A stretch of 22,446 nucleotides of DNA from a virus. Within the stretch, counting starts at the first letter, position 1; each line of letters opens with the position of its first letter. Below are positions 14,104 through 21,985 of the stretch, one piece after another. Under the pieces are notes generated by a model. It saw nothing but the letters and a program-made list of their open reading frames with translations, searched no databases and was not told where the DNA came from. Location of the stretch: positions 1 through 22,446 of the IMG/VR virus record IMGVR_UViG_3300050821_005176, one strand, 5' to 3'. The translations under genes and the position numbers were made by a program.

Positions 14104-14872
14104 AGCCAAAACTGCATTAGCTCCTCTCACTAGTAATCACGCGCAAGCCGAGCGTGAGAAAGCTTCTAAACCCTCGACCGGACGCAGCAAGTCAGGGGAT
14201 GATGAGTGGGCGCTTACTCCGCCTATGAAGCAAGCCTTGCAAGAAAGCGCACTGCCTAAGTCTGATGATGTGCTGGCTGAAATCGCAAAGCAGGAAGGCA
14301 TCGATCAAGCTCCTCCTGAACTGACCGCACGCATCTGGGAGACGGCGCGTGAGCTATACCGACGACAGACAGAAGTAGCGCGTCTGACGGCACGCATAAA
14401 AATGGAGACAGAAGAGATCACACGACTATCAGAAAACGTGTTACCCGAGATGATGTCCGAAGCTCAGACTAAAGAGATGACGAGCACAACAGGTGTGAAG
14501 CTCGTCAAGGCCGATAAAGTCTACGGCAACATTTCGAAGGAGAACGAACCTGCTGCGCATGCTTGGCTCGAAGCTAACAAGTTCGGCAGCATCATCAAGT
14601 TCGGGTTCTCGATCCCCGTTGAGAAAGGGGATGTGAAGCTCGCGAAGATGGTCCGAGCCCTCCTCAAGAAAGCCAAGTTAGCCTTCGAAGAGAAGTCCTC
14701 CGTTCATTACCAGACACTGCAAGCATTCATACGAGAGAGTGTGGAGCAAGCTCGCAAGCTGCCCTCCTCTATCACTTACGTCACGAAACCTGTTGTGGAG
14801 ATCAAATTACCTAAAGCCAAGAAGACTAAGGCCTCTGTCACTGACTCAACATCTAACGATATCGATCTTTAA
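14096..14872 (+). CDS. Conserved phage protein with N-terminal coiled coil, function unknown
   Basis: A 258-aa protein. After a disordered Lys/Ser-rich N-terminus, residues about 85-130 form a coiled coil (RELYRRQTEVARLTARIKME), then a compact domain: LPEMMSEAQTKEMTSTTGVK, NISKENEPAAHAWLEANKFG, SIIKFGFSIPVEKGD and SSVHYQTLQAFIRESVEQ. This order (LPxxMxExGxxxxxxxxG, a helical AxAWLxxxxxGxxIK, V-H-xxTLxAFxxE) is one I know from many phage early regions, where it is unnamed. The tail is basic. Its consistent location by ssDNA-binding and primase genes suggests a replication or recombination accessory role; this is inference. Confidence 0.75.
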   Translation: MAKAKTALAPLTSNHAQAEREKASKPSTGRSKSGDDEWALTPPMKQALQESALPKSDDVLAEIAKQEGIDQAPPELTARIWETARELYRRQTEVARLTARIKMETEEITRLSENVLPEMMSEAQTKEMTSTTGVKLVKADKVYGNISKENEPAAHAWLEANKFGSIIKFGFSIPVEKGDVKLAKMVRALLKKAKLAFEEKSSVHYQTLQAFIRESVEQARKLPSSITYVTKPVVEIKLPKAKKTKASVTDSTSNDIDL

Positions 14873-14884
14873 TAGGAATATACA

Positions 14885-15835
14885 ATGGCCACTGCAAGCA
14901 AAGTACAAACGAAACCTGTCACGACTTCCGGCAAGCCTGTGACGACTTCCGCCTCGAACCCTGCGACTCAGACCGCGCGCACGAGTGCAACAACCCCTTC
15001 CGCACCTGTCCAGCAGCCGAAACCCGCTGAGTCCGAGAACAGACAGATAGTGACGCATGTGAGCGACGAATTAGCTGCGTTACTCGAATCCTCGAAGGGC
15101 GGGGGATTTGAAGAGGCGACGGTTGACGCCTTTGCAACACCGTTCCTCGTGATACTGCAAGACTTGTCGCCGCAGACCAAAAAACTGATGCCAGGCTACA
15201 TCGAAGGAGCGAAGCCTGGACAGATTCTCCAGAGCGTGTCACAAGAGTTGTTTGATGGAATCGAAGTGATTCCGTGTTACTTCTCGCGTGTCTTTATCGA
15301 GTGGGTGCCGCGCGCAAAGGGCGGAGGACTCGTTGCGATCCACCCCGCTGATACACCGCTGGTCCAGCAGATCACGCGGGACGAGAAGAACCAGCCTGTG
15401 TTGCCTAATGGACATACGCTGGAGGATACTCGCCAGCACTACGTGCTGTTCAAACATCCTTCCGGTCAGTATATCCAATGTCTGATTGCGATGAAATCGA
15501 CTCAGGTAAAGCGCAGCAAGCGTTGGATGGCATCGATGTCAGCAGGATTGCCCCATGGAACGAAGCTGCTCAATGATCTGCCCTCTTACGCTTGTTCCTA
15601 CAAGCTGACGGTGGAGGAAGAAGCGAATGAGCAAGGCCAGTGGTTCTCGTGGGTCGCGAGTGAGCGCAAGCTCATCACGGATGTCGAGTTGTTTCGTCGT
15701 GCTAAGTCCTTCAATGAAAGTGTAAAGCGCGGTCAGACTCGTGCGAACTATGAAGATCTGCGCGCGACGGAGACAGGTGCAGGACAAAGCGGCAGTGATG
15801 TCCCCGGTGACCTCGATAACGAAATCGATGCTTGA
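14885..15835 (+). CDS. Phage replication-associated protein, possibly ssDNA-binding type
   Basis: A 316-aa protein. The first ~55 residues are a low-complexity Thr/Ser/Ala/Pro/Gln linker with a TTSGKPVTTSA repeat. The core (about 75-270) contains ATPFLVILQDLSPQTKKLMP, GAKPGQI, a VIPCYFSRVFIEWVPRAKGG strand pair and an ASMSAGLPHG segment. The C-terminus is acidic (DVPGDLDNEIDA), a feature of many single-strand-binding proteins that recruit partners by their tails. Related phage proteins are usually unannotated. Immediately upstream of the primase gene (13-bp gap). The ssDNA-binding idea is plausible rather than proven. SD AGGAA lies before ATG 14885. Confidence 0.7.
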   Translation: MATASKVQTKPVTTSGKPVTTSASNPATQTARTSATTPSAPVQQPKPAESENRQIVTHVSDELAALLESSKGGGFEEATVDAFATPFLVILQDLSPQTKKLMPGYIEGAKPGQILQSVSQELFDGIEVIPCYFSRVFIEWVPRAKGGGLVAIHPADTPLVQQITRDEKNQPVLPNGHTLEDTRQHYVLFKHPSGQYIQCLIAMKSTQVKRSKRWMASMSAGLPHGTKLLNDLPSYACSYKLTVEEEANEQGQWFSWVASERKLITDVELFRRAKSFNESVKRGQTRANYEDLRATETGAGQSGSDVPGDLDNEIDA

Positions 15836-15848
15836 GTGAGAAAAGCCC

Positions 15849-17390
15849 ATGGACTGCGATGAGCGCTTACGAGCGTTATTCCGTGGGTTGGGGCGGGGGT
15901 ACGGCACATATGAGCTGTCACCCCCCAGCCCTAAGTCTAAGGCGAAGATCAAGAAGGAAGGTAAAGCACTGACAGTCAGAGGCGAAGTCACAGCGGAGTT
16001 GTGGGAGAAGCATTTCCAGGGGGAAGTGGGCTTAGGTGTTGTCCCTTTAGATGATGAGGGGGTGAGTTACTTTGGCGCGATTGATGTTGATGTTTACCCG
16101 CTCGATATCGCGGCTTTGGAAAAGTCTTGTCGGGATCTTCATTTACCTTTGTTACCGACTCGTACTAAATCGGGCGGAGCGCACCTTTACCTCTTTATTA
16201 AAGGCGGAGCACGCGCGGAGCTTGTCAGATCGAAGCTCGACGAGTGGGCGGGTGCGCTCGGGCACGGGGGCTGCGAGATCTTTCCAAAGCAGAACGCGTT
16301 GCACTCATCGGAGGATGTGGGTAACTGGATCAACATGCCCTACTTCGGGTATAAACAGGGAACCACTGAGCGCTATGGGATTCTGGCGGGGGTCCCTCTC
16401 TTTATTGAAGAGTACTGTACGCAGGCGGAGAAGAGATCGGTAACTGAGGAACAGTTAGAACATATCGCCGCTTATGATCCGACCAAGGTAACAGATGAGG
16501 ACATGTTCAAGGACGGGCCTCCCTGTCTGCAGTGCTTGGGTAGAACAGGCTTCGGCGAAGGGATGCGCAATAACGGCCTGTTCGCTATCGGGGTGTATCT
16601 CAAGAAGCGTTACCCTGATGACTGGAAAGCGCACCTGTTGGCCTACAACGCACGCTTCATGAAGCCTCCCTTGACGGAACTTGAAGTCAAGACGACGGTC
16701 AAAGCACTTCAACGCAAGGAATATTCCTACACGTGCACAAAGCCGCCGCTCAAACAGTTCTGCAGCAAACAAGTCTGTACTACGCGAGAGTTCGGTATCG
16801 GGGCAGGACAAAACTGGGATCTGGTGGTCGATAAGGAAATACAGAAGGTTCTGACCGATCCGCCGCATTACTACATGACGGTGAACGGTATTCGCATTCG
16901 ATTGACCGCGGAGGAGATACTGAGCCAGACTTACTTCCAACGCAAGTGCATGCAACTGATTGATTATGTCCCGCCGACTATTCCTTCCGCCAAATGGCGC
17001 GAAATGATCAACAACTGGCTGAAGGATGCTGTGAAGATCGAAGCACCGGATGACGCTTCGCTCAAGGGCGAGTTGAAAGGGCATCTGGAGTTTTTCTGCT
17101 CATCCCATGAAGCCGAGACACGCAATGAGATACTCGTAGGACGAGTGTTTGCGGAAGAGGGATGGTGGTACTTCAAAGCCTCTTACTTCAAGGAGTACTT
17201 GAGTCAACGGCGCTTTACGGGGTTCTCTCCTCAAGAGCTGTTCGCGACGTTGAGGGATCTGGGGATGGAGCCGAAACAGCTCTGGATCGATGAAACTAAC
17301 GTAGCAACATGGAGATGGAAAATTGATGTTGTCAATCGATCTAACGGTCATGTACCCACGCACTCCGTTACTGAGAAGGGGAGCATGTGA
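15849..17390 (+). CDS. Archaeo-eukaryotic-type primase (AEP, TOTE/prim-pol-like) with PriCT-like domain
   Basis: A 513-aa protein. Residues 60-170 form the AEP catalytic core: acidic pair in FGAIDVDVY (D79, D81), the RTKSGGAHLYLF motif (S108-GG-A-H112) and EIFPKQ (143-148), followed by GNWINMPYF (158-166). That EIFPKQ...GN.IN.PYF order is characteristic of the AEP primases found in TOTE conflict modules and phage primase-helicases. A helical PriCT-like segment (MRNNGLFAIGVYLKKRYPDD) follows at about 236-255. The C-terminal third is without an NTPase motif, so no helicase is fused. It should make primers for replication, in place of a DnaG-type enzyme. A close link to the helicase genes on either side fits. 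Confidence 0.85.
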   Translation: MDCDERLRALFRGLGRGYGTYELSPPSPKSKAKIKKEGKALTVRGEVTAELWEKHFQGEVGLGVVPLDDEGVSYFGAIDVDVYPLDIAALEKSCRDLHLPLLPTRTKSGGAHLYLFIKGGARAELVRSKLDEWAGALGHGGCEIFPKQNALHSSEDVGNWINMPYFGYKQGTTERYGILAGVPLFIEEYCTQAEKRSVTEEQLEHIAAYDPTKVTDEDMFKDGPPCLQCLGRTGFGEGMRNNGLFAIGVYLKKRYPDDWKAHLLAYNARFMKPPLTELEVKTTVKALQRKEYSYTCTKPPLKQFCSKQVCTTREFGIGAGQNWDLVVDKEIQKVLTDPPHYYMTVNGIRIRLTAEEILSQTYFQRKCMQLIDYVPPTIPSAKWREMINNWLKDAVKIEAPDDASLKGELKGHLEFFCSSHEAETRNEILVGRVFAEEGWWYFKASYFKEYLSQRRFTGFSPQELFATLRDLGMEPKQLWIDETNVATWRWKIDVVNRSNGHVPTHSVTEKGSM

Positions 17391-17596
17391 TGTCAACACG
17401 TAAACTTATAGGCTACATCCTATACAATCAACAGGAAAATACATTCTTAACCTCATCTTTTTGTGTTGATAAACCTGAGGGTCCTGCAATCGAGAATGAA
17501 ACATGGAAGTATATTCCGTGTTATGAGCAATCCGATGTAGGATATTCAGTTCATGTGATCGTGACGGCAGATCCCTCTGCAAGGAATGAGTCATGA
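17390..17596 (+). CDS. Small unknown protein
   Basis: A 68-aa protein (MSTRKLIGYILYNQQENTFL at the start) of apparent beta-rich character, with KYIPCYEQSD in the middle. ATG 17390 overlaps the primase stop (TGATG); GTG 17387 in the same frame is possible but the GAGAAGGGGAG ahead is better spaced for the ATG. The stop overlaps the next start (ATGA). No function assigned. Confidence 0.65.
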   Translation: MSTRKLIGYILYNQQENTFLTSSFCVDKPEGPAIENETWKYIPCYEQSDVGYSVHVIVTADPSARNES

Positions 17597-18438
17597 GTCC
17601 CCACAACACATTGACTGAATGGGCGGAGTTGGCTGAGGAACAGGGGTGGAAGGTTGTTTCTAAGCCTGACGGACGTTACGCATTCTATCCTCCTGCTAAC
17701 TCCGTGCCCCCAGACCTTCGAGTGATCAACCTAGTAGAACCGTTGAGCGGCAATAACAAGACTCTGCAGAATAATCGAGCACTGTTGAAGCGAGCCGGCC
17801 TGAAGTTTGAGGAGGATAAGGTGAGCAAGGGTAACGGGTTCATTCTGTCAGAAACACTGCAGGTTCCCGTACATAACAAATCAGAACCTACACTCGATGA
17901 TCTGATAGCAGGAGCACATTTAGATATCAACACTATGATGGATTCATTGTCCAAACTCTCGGAGAAACTGGGATTGATTCAGAAAGTCTCTAACCACTCA
18001 TCAGAAGGATATGAAAAGATCAAGGCACTGGCTGAAGCTCTGAAGAACATCTTAACTCTACGTTTAAGGAAACTCATCATGAAGACTCTGATACTGACTT
18101 GCCTGTTGACTCTGCTCTCTTGTCCTATGATTGCTGATGCAACCAACACCTGTTATGCCGCTCGACTCTATGTCAGTCTGCCTGAGGAGGCTGCGGGTCA
18201 TAATCTGTTTCTGAATCTCTATGACTTCACGGGTGACGGAACAAAGCGGCATGTCGTGACAGTATTGACCCAGGGATCTGTGACAGTGGCGTATGCGCTG
18301 CGCTACTCTGCTATTTGGGAAGTAGATGTGACACTCCCTGACGGTGAGACGGTGACAAATCAGATTGTGATCCCTGCTGAGACACAGTGCTGGTCTGCGA
18401 CGAATGCGCCGATCTATACACTGACACTGTCAGACTGA
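17593..18438 (+). CDS. Composite ORF: HicA-like N-domain joined in frame to a secreted C-domain
   Basis: A 281-residue frame without a stop. Residues 1-75 (EWAELAEEQGWKVVSKPDGR, YAFYPP, then NNRALLKRAGLKF) resemble the small double-stranded-RNA-binding/HicA-like domain seen in phage and toxin proteins. Residues 85-162 are helical. Residues 163-185 are a textbook signal peptide or membrane helix (MKTLILTCLLTLLSCPMIAD), and 186-281 is a beta-rich domain with two Cys. Either this is a type II membrane protein with a cytoplasmic HicA-like head, or two genes whose boundary lost its stop codon. The HicA assignment rests on pattern only; I cannot confirm catalytic His. Confidence 0.6.
   Translation: MSPHNTLTEWAELAEEQGWKVVSKPDGRYAFYPPANSVPPDLRVINLVEPLSGNNKTLQNNRALLKRAGLKFEEDKVSKGNGFILSETLQVPVHNKSEPTLDDLIAGAHLDINTMMDSLSKLSEKLGLIQKVSNHSSEGYEKIKALAEALKNILTLRLRKLIMKTLILTCLLTLLSCPMIADATNTCYAARLYVSLPEEAAGHNLFLNLYDFTGDGTKRHVVTVLTQGSVTVAYALRYSAIWEVDVTLPDGETVTNQIVIPAETQCWSATNAPIYTLTLSD
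18079..18438 (+). CDS. Internal-start secreted small protein (119 aa)
   Basis: Within the composite ORF, ATG 18079 has its own ribosome-binding site (AAGGAA, eight bases upstream) and begins with a full signal peptide: Met-Lys, a hydrophobic core (TLILTCLLTLLSC) and an ADA-type cleavage region before TNTC. The mature part is a beta-rich 95-residue domain (YAARLYVSLPEEAAGHNLFL; two Cys, NTC and TQC, for a disulfide). This looks like a stand-alone periplasmic or lipoprotein gene. The LLSC could be read as a lipobox. Both the fused and separate products may be made. Confidence 0.6.
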   Translation: MKTLILTCLLTLLSCPMIADATNTCYAARLYVSLPEEAAGHNLFLNLYDFTGDGTKRHVVTVLTQGSVTVAYALRYSAIWEVDVTLPDGETVTNQIVIPAETQCWSATNAPIYTLTLSD

Positions 18439-18439
18439 A

Positions 18440-18449
18440 AGGAGAAGGA
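18440..18449 (+). promoter_or_regulatory. Extended SD AGGAGAAGGA before the zinc-ribbon gene
   Basis: Fourth copy of the ten-base motif, two bases before ATG 18452, in the 13-bp gap after the secreted-protein stop. It is identical to the copies at 13220, 13488, 13722 and 21986. Confidence 0.7.
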
Positions 18450-18451
18450 AC

Positions 18452-18751
18452 ATGAGTGATATTGTAAAATATGAGCGTGCTCGTAAGCGCATTAAGGAAG
18501 GCCAGAGCACGCTCAGTGATGCAGTGACTGTTGCACGGGGATATCCCGGGCCTCCTGTCGAGCCTGTTGTGTTCAGTTCTCAATTACCTGTTGAAGAAGA
18601 TGGCGACGAGATATTCACCCATAGTATGTATTGCAGCAAGTGTCGTGTAGGATTCTCGCATGAGGGTAAACCTTTGTACGCTGTTCTTTTCGCGAATGAC
18701 AGAGGGTTTCTCGAATGCTCAGTATGCGGAGGATGTTATGGTAAAACCTGA
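18452..18751 (+). CDS. Small zinc-ribbon protein
   Basis: A 99-aa protein. The C-terminal half holds CSKC (about residues 61-64) and CSVC (91-94) on either side of two strands, the standard four-Cys zinc ribbon; GxSHEG before and GCYGKT after are typical turns. The N-terminal half is a Lys/Arg-rich helix and a Pro-rich linker. Such proteins often bind RNA, DNA or RNA polymerase. It overlaps the next gene by 14 bp. Confidence 0.7.
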   Translation: MSDIVKYERARKRIKEGQSTLSDAVTVARGYPGPPVEPVVFSSQLPVEEDGDEIFTHSMYCSKCRVGFSHEGKPLYAVLFANDRGFLECSVCGGCYGKT

Positions 18752-19193
18752 ACACGCGTTTCACGCTCAAGCGGCAATATCAGATGCTCTGGATCGTCAA
18801 GCACCCGTTAAAAAAGATTTGAGCAAGTGGGATTGGTCGATTGATGAAGCACGCGAAGTCTGCAAGCTCATCAACAGCATCTCATTGCCCTACAACTGTC
18901 ATCCAGCCCTGACAGGCGGATTGCTGTATAAAGACGGCCCCCGCAAGGATTGTGACATCGTCATGTATCAACGCGGCGATACAAAAGGTGCTAAGTCAGA
19001 GATAGACTGGGTGGGCTTATGGGCTGCGCTCAAGAATGTAGGAATAACTCTCGAACGGGATTACGGGTACTGCAAGAAGTGCCTGTGGAAAGGCAAGATG
19101 ATCGATATACTCGATCCTACCGATGACGGTACGTACAACATGCAGCACGATCAGGATGTGGAACCGATTATCGTTTCAGCAATGGAGGAGTAG
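18738..19193 (+). CDS. Nucleotidyltransferase-fold-like phage protein
   Basis: A 151-aa protein. HPALTGGLLYKDGPRKDCDIVMY (positions about 54-76, in the order GG...DxDI) matches the minimal GGxxx...DxD core of nucleotidyltransferase-fold proteins, and W-containing helices follow (EIDWVGLWAALKNVGI). A CKKC pair lies near 115. Similar LTGGxLYKxxxxKDxDI proteins are common in phages but have no assigned substrate. The second acidic residue and catalytic third Asp are not obvious, so it may be non-enzymatic. ATG 18738 has GGAGG upstream; longer upstream starts conflict with the zinc-ribbon gene. Confidence 0.7.
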   Translation: MVKPEHAFHAQAAISDALDRQAPVKKDLSKWDWSIDEAREVCKLINSISLPYNCHPALTGGLLYKDGPRKDCDIVMYQRGDTKGAKSEIDWVGLWAALKNVGITLERDYGYCKKCLWKGKMIDILDPTDDGTYNMQHDQDVEPIIVSAMEE

Positions 19194-19198
19194 GTATC

Positions 19199-19723
19199 GT
19201 GGCGTCCTATCTAGATACCGAATTCGAGTTTGTTGTGGAAACCGTACGCCGTCTTAACCGAGGACAACGTATATTCGTTGATAGACTGCTGCTACGCCCA
19301 CGGGGTGGCATAATAGGTGAGTTCCTGAGTAACGGCGCAACACCTGCTGATGAGGTGTTAGAGAAGATCATCGGCAGCAGCTACGAACTGGGATACAGCT
19401 ATTCTGCCGATGAGCTGCGTATAGAGTTCTTTCGGCTTCATGACGAGCTGCCTGATGGAGTAAGGAGTTTCGTATCGGTAGACAGGCGACACCATTTCGA
19501 ACGATCTTTTGATGGAATGTGGAGACTCAGGGGGCGAGATCTGACTCATCAGGAGGAGTATCAGATCCAGTGTGCTAAGAATGGACATCACTGGCATACG
19601 GCCTATGTGTATTCAGCTCCGCCCATTGTGTATGGAGTAGAGAAGACCTTGAGACCTGATATGTTGACTGTGGTCCAAGCCACAGGATATCGTTGTTTTT
19701 TGTGTAACAAGGAAAAATCGTGA
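19199..19723 (+). CDS. Unknown protein with C-terminal Cys/His cluster
   Basis: A 174-aa protein starting at GTG 19199 after GGAGGAGTAGG. The N-terminal 110 residues are mixed alpha/beta with no recognised motif. The C-terminal part has CAKNGHHWHT (about residues 129-138) and YRCFLCNKEKS (164-174), a CxxxGHxW...CxxC arrangement used by small zinc-binding domains. The stop overlaps the SLOG gene (GTGA). Unrecognised otherwise. Confidence 0.65.
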   Translation: MASYLDTEFEFVVETVRRLNRGQRIFVDRLLLRPRGGIIGEFLSNGATPADEVLEKIIGSSYELGYSYSADELRIEFFRLHDELPDGVRSFVSVDRRHHFERSFDGMWRLRGRDLTHQEEYQIQCAKNGHHWHTAYVYSAPPIVYGVEKTLRPDMLTVVQATGYRCFLCNKEKS

Positions 19724-20061
19724 AAGTGCTTGTCTGTGGAGGACGTCACTATTCGGATCGCAGATATATGGAGAGGGTGTTGTTGAAGATCCATGTACGT
19801 ACTCCCATAAGACTTCTCGTAGAAGGCGGATCGGGAGGAGCTGACTTTCACGCGGGTCAATGGGCTGACTCGATGGGTATCGAGCATGTAATAGTGTTTG
19901 CGGATTGGGATATTCATGGGCTTGCTGCAGGTCCTATTCGTAACAAACAGATGTTGACAGAGTACCATCCCAACCTAGTCATCGCATTCCCCGGAGGTAA
20001 AGGAACAGCGAACATGATTCAACAAGCAAAGGCCTACGGTGTGTTGGTGAGGCAAGTATGA
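19720..20061 (+). CDS. YspA-type SLOG-family protein (DUF2493)
   Basis: A 113-aa protein. MKVLVCGGRHYSD at the start, LLVEGGSGGADFHAGQWA (about residues 32-49), a short GPIRNKQML (66-74) and AFPGGKGTANMI (89-100) are the core Rossmann-like motifs of the YspA/DprA-like SLOG superfamily. Members bind nucleotide-derived ligands and occur in phage and anti-phage signalling contexts; the ligand of this subgroup is not established. GTG 19720 overlaps the preceding stop, and the stop overlaps the next start (ATGA), so it is well embedded in the operon. Confidence 0.85.
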   Translation: MKVLVCGGRHYSDRRYMERVLLKIHVRTPIRLLVEGGSGGADFHAGQWADSMGIEHVIVFADWDIHGLAAGPIRNKQMLTEYHPNLVIAFPGGKGTANMIQQAKAYGVLVRQV

Positions 20062-20255
20062 AAGACGATCATACCTATAACGGTATCCCTGTGCCTCAGA
20101 TACCCACAAGCAAGCTGGTCGAGCTTATCAAGGACGGAGGTGTAGAAATCAACAACATGGATGGATATTCCGGGAGTATCAGACAAGCTGAAGAAGATGT
20201 CGTGAAACGTCTTCAGATCGAGTTGACGATTCGCCTCTACAACTTGAGAAGTTGA
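20058..20255 (+). CDS. Small unknown protein before the UvrD-like helicase
   Basis: A 65-aa acidic protein (PVPQIPTSKLVELIKDGGVE, then a helical RQAEEDVVKRLQIELTIRLY). The start overlaps the SLOG stop (ATGA) and the stop TGA is immediately followed by the helicase ATG. The lack of any gap suggests coupled translation. No family recognised. Confidence 0.6.
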   Translation: MKDDHTYNGIPVPQIPTSKLVELIKDGGVEINNMDGYSGSIRQAEEDVVKRLQIELTIRLYNLRS

Positions 20256-21797
20256 ATGAAAAACCGCCTCATCATCTTCGGTCCCCCAGGTACGGGTAAG
20301 ACGCACACCCTGTTGAATAATCTCGATGCTCATCTTGACGCGGGGACCCCACCTGACCGGATCGCGTTTCTGACATTTACTCGTCGGGCTCGTCGCGAGG
20401 CCCTAGAGCGTGTGGAGAAGCGATTCAATCTAAAGCCTAAGGATCTGCCTTACTTCACCACGATCCATGCACTCGCCTTCAAGGGCATGAAGCTCAAAGA
20501 AGGAGATGTGTTGGATAAAGACTCTATTGGAGAGTTCGGCAAGATCATCGGCATGAAGTTCACGGAATCTCGATTCAGTGAGCAATTGTCAGAAGGATTG
20601 AACGGAGAGATCCAAGAGGGCGACTATTACCTGAGCCTGATCGAGTTAGCTCGTTTGCAGGGCACGCCGATCGAAACGATGTGGAGGAGACAGACAGGTG
20701 TCAAGCCAGAATGGACTAAGGTTGACTGGTTCGTGCGCACATATGAAGAGTTCAAGACCGAGCACGGCTTGCTCGACTTCACCGACGTGTTGGTACAATA
20801 CGCGAAGAAAGGTGAAGCTCTTGACCTGGATGTGGGTTTTGTGGATGAGGCGCAAGACCTGTCGTCTCTCCAATGGCTCGTGGCTCTACAAGCTCTGGAA
20901 TCTGCCCCTGATCAGTACATCGCGGGAGATGACGACCAATCCTTGTTCAAATGGGCTGGAGCTGATGTTGAGACGTTCCAAGGGCTGCAAGGCGAGAGAC
21001 TGATCCTGACACAATCGTACCGTATCCCCAAGGTAGTGCATCGTGTAGCCTCTCAGATCGTGGCACGAGTCAAACAACGTGTGATCAAGGAGTTTCAATC
21101 ACGGGATGAGGAAGGGGAGCTGAAACACTATTCATCGGTTGAGCTGTTGCCGATACCCAAAGCAGGGGAGGAATGGCTGTGGCTCGTGCGCAATCGTTAC
21201 ATGTTGAATGAGCTGCGCAATCGACTCTCTGAGAACGGCGTAGTGTATTCAGGATCCCACGGGCAGTCCTCTATTGTCGAAAGCGAGCGCAAAGCGATCT
21301 ATGTCTGGGAGAAATTGCGCGCGGGTAAAACTCAAGTGGCGGAAGACATTCGCGATATGTACGCGAAGCTGCGCACACGAGTTCAGATCAGGCACGGCTA
21401 CAAGGCATTATCGGATGCCTATGATCGTGACCTGTTGACACTGTTGGAGCTGCAACGGGATCACGGCTTGTTAGCAGACGGTCCGTGGTACGAAGTCTTC
21501 ACGACCATCCCCTTAGCTCGTCGAATGTATTACCGCAAGCTGTTGCGACATCACAAGACGCTGAATCTGGCTCCGTGCGTTCAATTGGAGACGATTCACG
21601 GAGCTAAGGGGGCTCAGGCCGATCATGTCGCACTCTTCTTAGAACAGAGCAAGCGCACCTGGGCTGAATCGCAGCAGAATGCGAGCGACGATGAGCATCG
21701 GGTCTGGTATGTGGGCTGTACGCGTGCACGCATCTCATTGCACGTCGTAGCGAGCAGCTCGCGCTATGCATACCCCTTCCCCCGAGCCGGCGTATAG
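20256..21797 (+). CDS. UvrD/Rep-type superfamily 1 DNA helicase
   Basis: A 513-aa helicase with the SF1A motif set: Walker A FGPPGTGKTHT (residues 8-18), motif Ia FLTFTRRARREA (about 38-49), motif II FVDEAQDLSS (about 195-204), motif III GDDDQSLFKWAGAD (about 224-237), motif IV TQSYRIP, motif V IHGAKGAQADHV (about 445-456) and motif VI VWYVGCTRARISLHV (about 478-492). It should unwind DNA 3'-5', in replication restart or recombination. It is short compared with UvrD (~720 aa), mainly missing the large 1B/2B inserts. Last gene of this tight operon; a terminator-like hairpin follows. Confidence 0.93.
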   Translation: MKNRLIIFGPPGTGKTHTLLNNLDAHLDAGTPPDRIAFLTFTRRARREALERVEKRFNLKPKDLPYFTTIHALAFKGMKLKEGDVLDKDSIGEFGKIIGMKFTESRFSEQLSEGLNGEIQEGDYYLSLIELARLQGTPIETMWRRQTGVKPEWTKVDWFVRTYEEFKTEHGLLDFTDVLVQYAKKGEALDLDVGFVDEAQDLSSLQWLVALQALESAPDQYIAGDDDQSLFKWAGADVETFQGLQGERLILTQSYRIPKVVHRVASQIVARVKQRVIKEFQSRDEEGELKHYSSVELLPIPKAGEEWLWLVRNRYMLNELRNRLSENGVVYSGSHGQSSIVESERKAIYVWEKLRAGKTQVAEDIRDMYAKLRTRVQIRHGYKALSDAYDRDLLTLLELQRDHGLLADGPWYEVFTTIPLARRMYYRKLLRHHKTLNLAPCVQLETIHGAKGAQADHVALFLEQSKRTWAESQQNASDDEHRVWYVGCTRARISLHVVASSSRYAYPFPRAGV

Positions 21798-21822
21798 ACG
21801 GTTTCAGACGGTTTCAGACGGC
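21797..21822. repeat. GACGGTTTCA tandem repeat containing a DUS-like 10-mer
   Basis: GACGGTTTCA is repeated at 21797-21806 and 21807-21816, then GACGGC. The last copy contains TTCAGACGGC (21813-21822), which is the exact reverse complement of the neisserial DNA-uptake core GCCGTCTGAA. It follows the helicase stop codon directly. The arrangement is direct, not the inverted pair that forms neisserial terminators. Confidence 0.6.
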
Positions 21823-21836
21823 TCTTCTCTATAGAG

Positions 21837-21870
21837 GGGGTCTCGCAGCTCCCTTTTTGACCCCTGTTTT
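21837..21870 (+). terminator. Terminator-like hairpin after the UvrD-like gene
   Basis: GGGGTC (21837-21842) pairs with GACCCC (21859-21864) around a 16-base loop, and TGTTTT follows (21865-21870). The loop is long and the T-run short, so this is at best a modest rho-independent terminator. The palindrome CTCTATAGAG (21827-21836) abuts it. The remaining intergenic stretch to 21,985 is AT-rich, with no gene seen. Confidence 0.4.
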
Positions 21871-21985
21871 CAGCGATTCTGGGGGTGTCACTCAGGCACG
21901 CGTAAGTACTTGATAAATTTAAGAAAAAAGATGAGACAGAATGGACTTAGGAAGAGCATAATCTGACCTCGGTGGAGAGACTTAT

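Noticed and set aside
16455-17084. 209-aa minus-strand ORF
   Set aside because: It is antisense to the primase gene, without SD or family resemblance; a shadow frame.
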